Shown piece by piece: positions 33,931 through 45,574 of a DNA stretch of 64,000 nucleotides. The notes under the pieces are model-generated. The model was not told the DNA's origin. It saw only the letters and a program-made list of their open reading frames with translations, and did not search any database. Position 1 is the stretch's first letter, and every line of letters begins with the position of its first letter. Made by a program: the position numbers and the translations under genes. Origin of the DNA: Coptis chinensis (Eukaryota > Streptophyta > Magnoliopsida > Ranunculales > Ranunculaceae). The stretch is from positions 14,799,001 to 14,863,000 of the forward strand of contig CM027378.1 in NCBI GenBank assembly GCA_015680905.1. Reading direction: 5' to 3'.

Positions 33931-34390
33931 AGTGGACTTTGACCATCGACCGTTGATTGACTTTGACCTTAGCCATGAACCATGGCTATGACTCTGAACC
34001 TCAAACACCTTAAACGCCGGTTTGACTTTGACTAGAACGGTTTGACTTTGACCATCGACCGTTGACTTTGACCTTTGACCATGGACGGTTGACTTTCACC
34101 TTTGACTTTGACTTGGACAGTTTGACTTTGACTAGGACAGTTTGACTTTGACTTGGACAATTTGACTTTGACTAGGACAGTTTGACTTTGACCATCGACC
34201 GTTGACTTTAACCTTTGACCATGGACGGTTGACTTTCACCTTTGACTTTGACTTGGACAGTTTGACTTTGACTAGGACAGTTTGACCTTGACCATGACAT
34301 GTTGAGTTTGACCTTGACCATGAGGTGTTGACCTTTGACCGTTGACTGTTGACTTTGACTGTTGACCGTTGACTTTGAATGTTGACTTTT
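33931..34390. repeat. TTGAC-rich tandem array (W-box-like)
   Basis: TTTGACTTTGAC, TTGACC and GTTGACTTT recur dozens of times. A longer unit beginning CATCGACCGTTGAC occurs at 34053 and 34193 (offset 140). TTGAC followed by C or T is the core of WRKY-factor W-boxes. Whether this is regulatory or only a simple repeat is not shown. Confidence 0.8.
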
Positions 34391-35339
34391 CCAGTTTTTC
34401 ATATGTTTGTTTATATGGATATATATATAGTAATAAAATACTGTCGGATATTGTATAACTTTGGTTGTCATTTATCTAAAAAAGATTTGACCTTGATGAT
34501 TGGGTATTTTTGTTAAACAAGAGAAAGTAAGTTAAATGCGTCGGCTTTTTGCAACAAAAAAGCTTCGATCGTTTGGATACCCAATGGAAAGAGTTGTTCC
34601 ATTCGAAAGATATCCCGTCGAAAATCCAATTTCTTTGAAATTAGGATTTTGACCGTTTTCAACCTAAATTTTCTTTTAGATGGGCTAAGGTTGGGACTTG
34701 AGTTCTACATGAAAAAGTATATCTAAATACCTTAGTTTCTAAATAATTAAGTTACATGTCATTTGGATGAATGTAGGAAAAACCTTAGCATTGATTATGT
34801 GGTGATAAGAACTACGAAGCGCTTGATTCCAATCTTGAAATATTTGGATACATTAAGCGACTTTGAGCAAAAGTGCGACCACTACACTATATCTCTATAA
34901 TATATATATTAGTTTGTGTGATAACTATGTGATTATGTTCGAAATTACTTGTTGTTTTGAGACTACATAAATATATATGTGGGAGATAGAAGTTGTATAT
35001 GAATATAGACTTTAGTATATGTGGATATGTTTTAGACATTAGTGTGTGTGGACTTGAATTTGGGCTAATGAACTATTTGTTTACGATATTGTATATATGA
35101 GTATGGTTATATAAATTGTATTTGTTTGATTATAAGTCCGCTTTACATTTAATGATATTTAAGTGCTTGATTTGCCTTGACGCCAAAAAGTGACTCTTTG
35201 CATGTGTGGTCTATTTTGACATGAGTAATGCTAGTATAACTATAAGTGATAATAATGTTTTAATGTGTAAGCCCACATCTTTAGAACTCTCCACTCGATT
35301 TGGTAATGAAAAGAAATGTTTATGACTTGTGATGTCATG

Positions 35340-35610
35340 TGATAGATGGGTATTCATTGAATGTGCCATGAATGACCCAATCGTTTGGGCCCCATAGAGG
35401 AACTAAGGTATTAAGCCTTGGGTTGGTCGTATTCCTTGAATGTACGGAATGTAGGTTTGGGTATTCCTTGAATGTGACTCGAATGACTCGGGGCATTTAT
35501 TGAATGTGCCATGAATGGCCCGTTAGTGTTATGATGGGTATTCCTTGAATGTGGCGGGGAATGACCCAAGGTATTCATTGAATGTGCCATGAATGACTGA
35601 TATTTTGTTA
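35340..35610. repeat. degenerate tandem array of GGGTATTCATTGAATGTG units
   Basis: GTATTC(A/C)TTGAATGT followed by (C)CATGAATGAC recurs at about 35350, 35460, 35490, 35538 and 35570. It lies inside the long solo LTR. Minus-strand frames over it are chance. Confidence 0.7.
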
Positions 35611-37118
35611 TGCCCAAAAGAGGCTTTGTGATTTTGTGTATGGAAAGCCCGAGATGGTACATGACTCACAAGTTCTGAGTTTACAAGATGAAAGTATGTT
35701 TCACGGAGGCGATATCCCGCTTGGGGCGTATGTCTTGTAGTGGTACTTTCGGTGTGAGTGAGGCGACGGATATGTGTGATTTGGCAAATGTGTGTAGTGC
35801 AAATCGTGGAGTAGGAACTAAAGGTTGAAACGTGTCTTTGAATAAATGAGTCAACGAGATAAGTAATAAGCAAAGTAAAATATTGATTTTACGTGTGATG
35901 GAGTTATTGCATATGATGTATATGATTTCTTATGATAAATGTTTACGTGGTTTGTATGAGTTGATACTCACAAGGGATGAATGTACTCCTTGGTTGTGAC
36001 TTTTCCTCGTTCTCATAAGTAGGCGAGATACTAAAGTAAAAGTATATGAATTGTGTGATGTTATGGATATGAAATGTGACGGTGAATAATATTAGTAAAT
36101 GATTGTAATTTCTATGTATTTGTGAAATGACTATAACTTGATATGTTATTACGAAAATATTAATGACTTGTGATAGTCCGAGATCTATGGTTATGCACGA
36201 AAACTTTATGATGACGTAATGATGTCATATGAATGACTATCATTGATATAGGTATTATGATAAGTGGTATTCCTCAAAGATACGGACTAATCGGGTTATA
36301 TCAATTAAACTTCAATGTCTTAAATGAGGTTGGGTCATGAATAGAATTTTGACTGGCTGAGATAAATCAATTTATTGTGATGTCTAACTCTGTTTTGCAG
36401 GAGGGTAGGATCTATTAATCTTTTCTGCAGGGACGTAAATATCCTACCCTAAGACGACGTGTTGGCTTAAAGGTAAGGTATACCAAACTCATATTTAATT
36501 AGGTTATCATATGTGCAGTTAATAAATGAAATGTAAGTGGTATTGTATTGTGAGTTATTTTGGAAAGTGGGAATGACGAGTAATATTATATGAGATTCTT
36601 GGAATTTGTATGTTGGGGGTGAAATCTTACTTGGGAAGAAACTACACGCCGTTTTTGGAAAACGGAACTATATTGTCTTCCAAGTTGAAATTGTTTGTAA
36701 TGTTATATTTATTCATTTGAAATATTATTATATATATTTTTGTTGTTAGTCTACTCATACCAAAGAAATTCAATTTCTTCAACCCATTTCTTTGTGTTTT
36801 TTGGCGTGGGTGTGTTCTTAGGAACATAGATGGTGGAGTCGAGTTTAAAGGATGAAGACACGTGACTTGGATTTGCTCTTGGAGTCTTCTGGTTTAAGTT
36901 TTTCGAAAGTGTATAGTTTTGAATTGAAACAAAGGTAATAGAGTTGGTTAGTAAAAATTTTATTTGTAAATGAAGCGTTGTTCTTTCAGTTTTAATTTAA
37001 TATTAGATTTTAAATATTGTGGTTGATAATATGTTAGTGGGTTTTGTTTCACCCTGGGTTTCCAGATGATTGAATATCAGTTTTAAATTTTTCTGGAAAT
37101 TTGGGGTGTGACAACCAC

Positions 37119-39065
37119 GAATTTTGTCATCACTGTTTGAGGTCCAGCTCTAACTGGCAATTTTATTTCGCCAGTGGGTTTTGTAGAAGTTTCATTGAAA
37201 CCATATAAATTGAACTTTGGTGGTTTCAAATGAGAATCATCTAGCCTAATTCCTTTAAATGCTTTCCAAAACAGAATATTTAATTACTGAACTACCACAG
37301 TCCACTAATATCTTCTGTACATCATATCCCGAAATAAGCAAGGTGATTAATAAAGCATTATCATGCGGTAACATTACCTTTGACAGGTTGTTTGGCACGA
37401 ACATGATTACCCCAGGAATGCTAGCTGACACCAACTGCTGATTCACCGGAATTGGCTCGACATTGACCTCGAGCACCTCTTTCACTGTCGATATCTTTCT
37501 AATCTTATCTCGAAGAATCTTTTTCTGGGGAATTTCCCCTTTATAAATCATGTTTATTACCCCCAGTGGCTTCTCCCGTATGGTCGCTGTTTCTGCAGGT
37601 CTAACATCAGCACGAAATTCTCTCAACTTCCCATCTTTCATGAGCCTGTCTATCTCTTTTAATAATTGGAGACACCTATTAGTCTCATAGTTCTCAATCT
37701 TATGAAATTGACAATAAGGCTTGCCCTTCATTTCTCTGATAGTGTATTTCGGCCAAACCTCAAAATCTTCCTTTGCTATCCTCCGCAGGATATCTTCCGG
37801 CGTAGAATTAAGAGCTATGAAGTTACTGGGATCGAGTTCCTCTTTCAATGTTCTCTCATGCTTTCTTCGCTGTTGTGGCTGATTATCTCAGTTTGTATAA
37901 TGCTCCTGAGATCTTTTATTATCGATCATTATTATCCTTATCTTTTTTCCCTGCATCGGTGACTTGTAATACCGCATGCGCAGTGGCTGTTCTCAACCCC
38001 TCCTCTACTATGATATCTCTATCAACCTTATCATACAATTCTTGCACTGTTTTAACCTCTTTCCTCAACAGATACTTATGCATATAAGATCATGGTATTA
38101 CCCCTGCTTAAAAAGCTATGACAGCTGTCATTTCTGATTCATCCAATCTTTCCACCGACTGCGTTTCAGCCTTAAACCTTGTCAAGAAATCTTTCAATGA
38201 TTTCTTCTTCACTTGCTTCAACTGAAATAAGGCCGACACCTGCTTTGGCTTCACCCTCTGGTGACCATAATTGGTGAGAAACCTTTCTTCAATTTCACGA
38301 AAGCATGAAATGGATCCCTCAGGCATAGTACAAAACCATTTCAGTGCTTTGCCTTTTAGGCTAAAAGAAAATAATCGACATAGTACCGTATCCCAGTACT
38401 CGGTACCCTGATATATATATCGAGAACTGATGTCGATAACTAAAAAGATGGTCCATGGGATCAGTGGCCCCCTCGTACTAACTGAATTTTGGATTCTTGA
38501 ACTTTGGAGGTAACGATGCCCTTTCTATCTCATTTTTCAATGGATTTCTACTCACATCTTCTGCGAGCTTTCGTATTAAGGCTGAGACTTTCTCCAGCAA
38601 CTGATCTCCAAACTGCTTCTGCATCATTTCTTGCACCATTTCCTTCGTGATTGGTGTTTTGACTTCTTCCTCTTGCCCCACTTTCGGTGTCACTTTCGTT
38701 ACAGATTATACTTCTTCAGGATGACTTCTTCTCACCTCCTCGATGTGGCTCTTTCTTACCACTGGGGTGCCTGAGCTCGACTCCTCGCCATCCTTATCAT
38801 ACACAGCGTCTTCAACACGCCTCTCATTTTCTTCCCTAACCGCTTTATTCTCAACCATTAACATCTGATTTTGTTTTTCCAACTCATTCATCCTTCTTAA
38901 CAAATCTTTCAAAGACACTTCTTCCTCTCGTATCTCATCCACTTCTTCCACCAGTCTACTCGCCGATCTTCTAGTTCTTCTTTTTGCATTCTTAGATGCT
39001 GCTTGAGATGTGCTTGCTTCAGTAACCATTAATGTTTTACTTGCTGTCGCTCGTTTAGGAGGCAT
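37119..39065 (-). pseudogene. gag and N-terminal protease of the gag-protease element
   Basis: It opens MPPKRATASKTLMV at 39065. A highly charged coiled-coil region follows (RRMNELEKQNQMLMVENKAV). The capsid-type gag block reads DFLTRFKAETQSV near 38170 and PEGSISCFREIEERFL near 38320. A nucleocapsid-like segment reads YCQFHKIENYETNRC at about 37710, where one histidine and two cysteines are seen. Protease follows near 37270 with I-L-V-D-C-G-S-S (usual D-T/P-G-S). Several stops and at least one frame change interrupt it, including a TAA near 38706 that continues in frame. No RT motif occurs. Confidence 0.8.
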
Positions 39066-39218
39066 CTTGATATGAAACCGAATATATCCCTAAACAAATT
39101 TACTATTCTTTGCTGATCCTCTCAAAACTCCTTCAACACCCCTTAATCATTAGATTCGAACCCCAAAAACCAAGAAAAGAATGATCTTTCTTGATCCTTG
39201 AAACACGGACGACGCCAA

Positions 39219-39622
39219 TGTAGTTCGCAAAGAAGTTTCTTCAAGATAACAACGAAGAACTAATACAGAAAACTAATGAACACAGATCAAGATGAATTTG
39301 AATTGAGTTTTATTGCTTAAGAACAATGGAGTTTACAATTTCTCTCTTTCTCTCTCCTATGCTTTAGTTTATAGATTTTCTTTTTATGAAATCAGAATGA
39401 ATCACTTTCTCCTTTTCCAGTCTTTATATAGTGCTGCCCTTATAGCTTTGTCCAATCAGCTTATGCCACGTGTCCCTTCTCTTTCTCTTCCTCTTTTTCC
39501 CGCTTTAAACCTGCAACATACAAACTATAGTGTGAATAGAAATATCAACAATTATGTCAATATTTCCTATTAACCACGATATTTGGGCTGGAATATCGGG
39601 TTGATGATATTTTGCCATGACA
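39219..39622 (-). repeat. 5' LTR of the gag-protease element
   Basis: On the minus strand it starts TGTCATGGC and ends GAACTACA, followed by the primer site. CTCTCTTTCTCTCTC and a TATATAG are shared with the 3' copy. Confidence 0.85.
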
Positions 39623-40619
39623 TAATGACCTTTAAACAAGTCGAAGAGAAAAAGATGACATCTAAGAGTCAAGGAAACTAGGGATACATATTCACTTGAT
39701 AAATACCTTGGGAACATCGAGATCATGAGTTGGGGATGATTTAGCATGACTACTTCCCTCCAGAACAGTATGGACGTTTGCATAACTGATCAGTGGTGTC
39801 TAAAATCAAATATTTCAAATAAAATAAATGTTCCTCCCTACAAATGAGGACATTATGTAATGGTCTTAATAGGCACACTTTCCTCCCTACAAATGAGGAC
39901 ATGATTCGTGTTTGAAAAATGGATTTGCACAAATCCATTGAGATATGAATGAGTTATTTGTCTCCCAAGTTACCCCACTTGAGATGAAATAGGTTTCTCT
40001 TGAAACAGTACGTAAAGTGAGAAAAACCTTTTCGAAAGGGTGCACTGGTTCGAAACAGTGCATTATGCCGAAAAGGTGTGACCTTTCGAAATAGGCACTG
40101 GTTCGAAACAGTGTTTTATGCCGAAATAGTGTGTCCTTTCGAAGCATGCGACTTTTCAAAGAGTTGTCTACTTTTTCCCAAGAGTCACTGTATTATTTCA
40201 AAGAGGCACCACTCACTTATAAATAGTGGATGAATTTGGAGAGAAAGAAACACCAGATCACACAGAATTCTGATCTTTCTCTTCTCCCCCTGTTCTTAGT
40301 CAAATACTATGTTGTGTTCGCTGAGTCTATAGAATTGAAGTGCTAGCTTTCTATATAAGGAAATCCGTTCTATCTTGGGAGACAGTTTCCCATCAACCTT
40401 TAAGCACCATGAGGGGGAAAATATGTCTTAAGGACATAGTGATCATCACTAGGCTCGGATTTAATCATTGGTAAATTAAGTTCATTCGTTGAATTAGAGG
40501 TTTATTCATGATATATTTGTTATATCAATTTGATTTCTTGTTTACTTAACAATAAGTATATTTTTGGAATAAGTTTCCTACAATTTGTGTGTCTGATCTA
40601 TCATTGAAACATATGATAT
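39623..40619. other. HyPRP-A downstream flank, then an unclassified repeat-like segment
   Basis: 39623-39830 aligns with 60250-60410 and includes a possible conserved minus-strand exon. From about 39833 the match ends. A 20-bp direct repeat CTCCCTACAAATGAGGACAT occurs at about 39833 and 39882. A 53-bp tandem pair with CACTGGTTCGAAACAGTG lies at 40043 and 40096. A TATA-like CTTATAAATAG lies near 40216. The segment has the look of a solo LTR, but ends and target duplications were not found. Confidence 0.4.
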
Positions 40620-42224
40620 TTTTAGGCGGATATATGCAAGCCTCAAGCAACTGGTTACTATGCGGCTCTGGTTCCTGGCAAGTAAGGGAGTACTACAGGA
40701 ACAGAAGGATTATTTATTTGTGACTAATCCTATCACCAAAGAATTGGTATCTATTCCTAACTCACATGAAGTACGTGGTGTGGCGTTAGCTTTTGATCCA
40801 TTAAGTAGCAACCCATATTACATGATGGAGGGACGATATTCTACCTAAGTAGAATATGGAAAAAATGGGAATATGGATGTCACGGATGTTGGTTTTATAG
40901 TATATTCTTCAAAAACAGGTATGTGGAGCACAGGGAATGCAAAAACCCGAGTATTCAGAGACTGGTACGTATACTGGACAATGATTGTTAGAAGCCAATT
41001 GGTTTTTACAGGTGGAAAAGTATATTGGAAATTAGGAAATGATGTGGTGTGGTTTGATGTTAAGGAAGACAGTGCAGGTGTTATCGCTGTTCCAAATGAG
41101 AAGGAAAGGTTTTACGAAAGGGGAGATTGGGGACTGTGAGGGTGAATTAACTTATGCTATGATAACAACTGAAAATATAGTGATATGGGTCTTGAGATCA
41201 AATAAAATCAAATCAGAAAGATGAGTTTGAGTAGGTGAAGTGTTGGGGAAAATGATACTAATCGATCCCCACTAAGATAGTTTGTACTTGGACAATCTAC
41301 TACTTCAATAAAAAATCTAATCTTTCACTACAACCAACAACCACAATCCTAATCTATGGATATAACTATCACAAACAAGCAATAGAAATATAAAACAAGT
41401 AAAACATACCACAACACAAAGATGTACCGTGGTTCGGCTAATGATGCCTACTTCCACAAGAGCTAATTATTTTATAAGTATGTAAAAGAAGATTACAATC
41501 ACTCCTTTCAAGTCTCTCCACCTTACTAGATCACTCCTATCACCTTACAAGTTTTTCTCTTTGTAAGGGTTTTCTCTCCATTTTGATTGCTCTCAAAATT
41601 GGGTTTCGATCTATTCAAGACTTGGTTTCCAAAACCTAACTTCTGTTTTTATAGTAATCTGAAATTTCAGCGCGTCTGCGAAATTTCGCGTTACTGTGGA
41701 AAAAATCAGAACCCGCAAGTTTTAGACATGAGCGCGGGCGCGCTCTCAGATAGGCAAATCTGAGCGCAGGCTCGTCCTCTTATTTCCCCAGCTCAAAAAG
41801 TCCAGTAACTTTCGTGCGCACAGACTGAAGACCGTGCTCAAGTTATGAATTCTTCTAAGGCATGAGAATGAGCGCGACCACGCGCCTTCCCCAAAGCATA
41901 TTGAGCACGACCCACGCCTTCAACTATACTGATCAGATGCCTTCTTCCTCACGCTCTCATGGTGAGGGATAAAGCCAACATGAAGAAATATTGTTTTAGC
42001 TTGTGGAGCATCTTTGAGAGGACGGACTTGTTTCCTTGCTTCCATTCTATGATTAAGTTGATATGGAAGAAAAACGTTTGTTTTCAACGAGCATTGCCTT
42101 ATGTAGGTGAAGACGTGGTGATGTTTTGGGTGACAAAGATTGTGGGAAAGGGGCAAGACATTATGTTCTCATACAACATGAAGACTGGGTTGTTGCATTG
42201 GATTTTTAATTCGCCAATGAACTA
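40620..42224 (+). pseudogene. F-box-associated-domain protein, C-terminal part, split by a solo LTR
   Basis: The text follows the F-box-associated domain of plant F-box proteins. ASSNWLLCGSGS is followed after a frame change by YLFVTNPITKELVSIPN and VALAFDPLSSNP. Then come GFIVYSSKTGMWSTGN, FTGGKVYWKLGNDVVWFDVKE, GELTYAMI and, after the insertion, KKYCFSLWSIFERTDLF. It ends MFSYNMKTGLLHWIF before a TAG. The F-box itself is missing at the 5' side. Defects seen are frameshifts near 40670 and 41130, a stop near 40847, and a TAG just before the insertion. The insertion at 41240 separates the last quarter. Confidence 0.82.
41241..41980 (-). mobile_element. copia solo LTR (740 bp), same family as 48713-49398
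   Basis: It is flanked by TGAAG at 41236-41240 and 41981-41985. The minus strand starts TGTTGGCTTTATCCCTCACCATGAG and ends TTTTCCCCAACA. The LTR at 48713 starts TGTTGGAGTTATCCCTCACATGAG and ends ATCCCCAACA. Both share the stretch around the CCACGGTA-type motif and CTCTTGTGGAAGTAGG. Removal rejoins the F-box pseudogene. Confidence 0.9.
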
Positions 42225-43369
42225 GATGACTGATTTGCTCTCTTACAGGAGCAACCTTGTCTGGCTGCCGGTTTCCTGAACTGTGGATGTATAACCAGGG
42301 TGAGGCCAGGTTAAATTAGGAGGTGTCAGTTATCTTACTGGTGGAGCGCTTTGTATCTGCATGGGCTAGCTGTGCCATGCCACTTGCAACTCTGCCTCCG
42401 TTGCTGACTACTCTACATTTGGTTATTTATTCTGTTGATGCAACAAAAAAATAGGTCTGCACTGCAAGATTAAGAGGATTGTCTCACGCCACATACTTGT
42501 GTATGGCTGTCCTGGAGATTAACTTGACAATAGACTGAAGATTGCTGAGGCGTTATCGATGTTTTATGCGAGCAGTGATGCAACTAATTAGGATTAAATA
42601 AACTACGGTACAGGTCAGAAGTGAGATCCTTAGCAGGCATGATTAGTATCACCTCAAGTTATAATATTATTAAAAATGATATCTAATTTGGTGTCAATTG
42701 ACTGGACCTTAAGAAAATGATAACCTTATGGGATTTTCAGTGGTACTGGATGACTGATCATGATTGTGAATATGTGATTTGCCACGTATACTATTAGCTT
42801 TTTGTGGAAGATCAACTTCGAAGTCATTTGTGTACCAGGAACTCAAGCTGGGTTTTTGTTTTTTTAAAAAGTTTCATTTGTTTCATTGATCAAATAACAC
42901 TGTTTCTTGCTGTTGTTTCACCATTACCAACGGAACTTCAAACTTTTACATGACGGCACATAAAATTTGTCATTAAACTTTAATTAAAAAAACAAAAAAC
43001 AAATTTGTCATTAAAAATTTGCCGCAACATTTTTAACAAAAACTAAATTTGTCTTAAAATTGGAAAATATTATTAAATTCATACTACTACTCCATTGCTT
43101 TGATATAGGCCTTCAATAACATTTTCGTGCATAATATTCTTCTTTCTTGTGTAAAAGTGATTAGAAGGCCTTTTGGATCTCTCTTCATGAATTTTTCGTG
43201 AATGGAATGTGCTCTAGTTATTAAAAGTAAAATATCTGTGGTTAGGAGACATGCTTCTTTAATTGTGACTCTGTTCTTTTCCACTGTCATTGAAGAGTCT
43301 GATGAATTAATTAGCAATCACAAATTCTTATACTTTTTCTGCGCTATCAAATATTACAGAGTCCATTGA
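42225..43369. other. intergenic, no supported gene
   Basis: The first part looks like 3' UTR of the F-box pseudogene. A minus-strand frame at 43087-43317 has no recognisable domain. No repeats with clear ends were seen. Confidence 0.35.
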
Positions 43370-43930
43370 TTTCTGTATTTCTTGCGTTCAATCTACCCTA
43401 CAGGGCTACAGTTCACAGACGAATTGATATTGCTCATACGAATTTGTAGTTGATACTTAGAAACTATTGAAGGTAGGATATTGGAGAAAACCAAACCCTT
43501 TTTGTATCATAGAAGGCAAAAGGATTTGGTTCGGTCCAATTCTCACATTCAAATCTAGCCTCAGAGGAACCTCTTAGAGTCTCTCATAATGCAGTTGAAA
43601 CTGTTGAAAATGAGATATTGGAGGAAACCAAACCCTCTTTTAGGTAATTGGGATAGAAGGCAAAAGGGTTTGGTTCCATCCAATTCTTATATTCAAACAC
43701 CAACTCGATCTGCTCAATTTTACACTGAATGCACATGGATATATTCCCTACAAAAGGAGCCTTGTTATGTATTTATAACAATCTCAACACAACGACATGC
43801 AAACATTATGATATTTCTTTTCATTACTTGTTTGTGTCTTCAATTATTCATGCAAAGCCTGTGATGTTCTTGTGGAATGAGCGTAACTGTATTAAGTTTA
43901 GTTCATTCAAGTACTGTCTGTAGTGAAACC
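43370..43930. repeat. block duplicated at 56220-56720, with two hairpins
   Basis: Both blocks contain ACGAATTTGTAGTTGA-like sequence followed by two inverted repeats. They then share a TATTTATAA box and CATTATTTGTTT-like text. Within this block the hairpins are at about 43472-43548 and 43610-43690. Arms read GATATTGGAGGAAACCAAACCC and its near-complement GGGTTTGGTTCCATCCAATTC. Confidence 0.65.
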
Positions 43931-44421
43931 ATTTCACTTCCTTTTTTACCCGAGTCTTTCAGAACGTGCCGCTTCAGTCTATTGCTTCATCATATAAACG
44001 ATATGCAAAGGAAAATCTTAATATGACGCGATACTAGCTGGATGGTTCCAATCACATTCGTAACCAATTTAATTTGTAAGGCACCAGTAAGAACTTGTAA
44101 AAACATGGTTTATAGATGGACTGATCAACCTGGTGTGTGGTGTGGAGTTATGAAGTTGCCCTCCTACAATCTTATAAACAAGACCGGACCACACTTTATT
44201 GACTACTGAGTACTGCCTACTAACAGACAATTGAAATGATGCCATCACTTATCAAAATCGATCTCTTAGCAGATTTTTACTAAACATCAAGATGCACATT
44301 CTACAGATAGGAGCTACAAGATCGATTCTTGTTCAGTAGAAACTACAAATGCCTTAAAAAACATGAGCTTTTTTTTTTGCATAACAACACAAGTTTCAAC
44401 TACTGAGCATGCATTCTATTC

Positions 44422-44604
44422 CCTAAACATGGATTCACAACATGGCAAATGATGTCAGGCTATCTTCCTACACAAGATAATTCGATCAAAGGGAAAATAC
44501 TAAACAGTAATTGCTCCCAACTATGTAACCAACAAAGCGAAAGCTCGAAACACCTCTTCTTTGAATGTTCCTACTATAAAGAGGACGAGTCAAATAAAGT
44601 TCAC
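44422..44604 (+). pseudogene. LINE reverse-transcriptase zinc-binding (zf-RVT) fragment
   Basis: One frame reads PKHGFTTWQMMSGYLPTQDN, then NCSQLCNQQSESSKHLFFEC. It follows the zf-RVT pattern of plant L1-like LINEs: a W, then LPT.D, a C..C pair, and H-L-F-F-E-C. A TAA closes it near 44616. No reverse transcriptase core lies upstream and no poly-A tail or target duplication was found. It is a broken 3' fragment, or part of a domesticated frame. Confidence 0.72.
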
Positions 44605-45312
44605 TTCGGGTCTTAAGGGAACAGCTCCAACAGCAACGGGACGTAACATTGTCATATACATTAAGTTGGTTTTGCTCGAGTAGACACCTATAAATTCTGG
44701 GAAAACTTGAGTATTTTCCTTAACAAACAAAAAACACAAGAATGTTGGATATATGGTATAGAAGTGTCTAAAGGGATTTGCTGAAGTCTTGGATAGCTGC
44801 CGACAAGACCAATTTTACAGAACTCAGATTGTGGTTAAATCTTTGAAGGGAAAAGAAACGTTATAAGCAACAGTCACTACAATGTCTCTGGTAAACCCAT
44901 ATTGATAGTGAACATTCCTTTTAACACAACTGTTTAACTTATGGATGTCAAAGAACTTACTCATGGAAGTAAAGACTAGGAACAAAGATGCACAAAGAAT
45001 GAGCATCGCTCAATCAGAAAAAAGAACAAACAGTTTAGTTCAGAAACTTGCAGGAATAACAGTCTTACATTAAAGATGTACCTATCTTATAGAGAAAAAA
45101 ACAGCCTTACATTTGATTGCATGATGTGCACTAACCAGACTCAACTCCAAAGAATCAAAATACAGTTCCTATTAAACGCCCAAGATTTCATTTCAGCTGG
45201 AAATGTTATCCATTTAAACAGTAGATATGTCGTCTGTATGACTTCATTAATCCCATAATTAGTAACCATTTCACCAGCAAACAAACATTATGGGCCAAAC
45301 ATTATATATAAC

Positions 45313-45519
45313 TAATAGAGCACAATATAATTCTGGAGATACTAATAATATATGACTGAATCCATTCTTAGTAGATTTATATTCTGTATCAAAATCTTTC
45401 CTTCTTGTGAGATATTATTCTCATTTTGTAATATTCTGTATGATTATAAATACTAATGATATAAGTAAAGACTCTCAACACAAGTGAGAGATCTTCTTTC
45501 AATTATCAAAACCTTTGCA
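45313..45519 (+). repeat. 5' LTR of the Ale-type element
   Basis: It runs from TAATAGAGCACAAT to AACCTTTGCA, beginning TA rather than TG. The copy at 54764-54970 shows the same start, so TA...CA ends seem genuine. A TATAAATA box is near 45445. Confidence 0.88.
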
Positions 45520-45574
45520 TGGTATCAGAGCCAATACTCTTCTATTAGATATATATACATTTAAGATCAATATC

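Larger units (their letters stand above)
32403..37113 (+). mobile_element. very long solo LTR (4711 bp), chromovirus/Tekay-like termini
   Basis: It is flanked by perfect 5-bp duplications ACCAC (32398-32402 and 37114-37118). It starts TATAACACCCCG and ends GGGGTGTGACA. TGTAACACCCC ... GGGGTGTTACA are typical ends of plant Tekay/Del chromovirus LTRs; the first G seems to have become A. A TATA box is at 32548-32556. It contains a TTGAC array, a degenerate tandem array near 35340-35610 and no pol domain. I see no internal second LTR, so a solo LTR is the simplest reading. A non-autonomous element of unusual build is the alternative. The orientation follows the TATA box. Confidence 0.75.
31783..39622 (-). 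mobile_element. Tat-type LTR element with only gag and protease (TR-GAG-like)
   Basis: Minus-strand element. The 5' LTR is at 39219-39622 and the 3' LTR at 31783-32075. Perfect target duplications TAATG lie at 31778-31782 and 39623-39627. The empty site is visible in copy B near 60240. After the 5' LTR a primer site reads TTGGCGTCGTCCGTG on the minus strand. The interior holds gag and protease only. The protease end lies less than 100 bp from the 3' LTR, leaving no room for RT, RNase H or integrase. Without the nested 4.7 kb LTR the element is about 3.1 kb. It would depend on an autonomous Tat partner. The 3' LTR lacks about 100 bp present in the 5' LTR. Confidence 0.85.

Noticed and set aside
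34208..34471. Minus-strand frame rich in Ser, Gln, Lys and Val
   Set aside because: It is a translation of the TTGAC tandem array.
33931..35610. Possible CRISPR-like array because of regular repeats
   Set aside because: Repeat units are degenerate and contiguous, without unique spacers of constant length, and the DNA is nuclear plant DNA.
43087..43317. 76-residue minus-strand frame
   Set aside because: No recognisable family, no counterpart in the duplicated block, and a composition compatible with chance.
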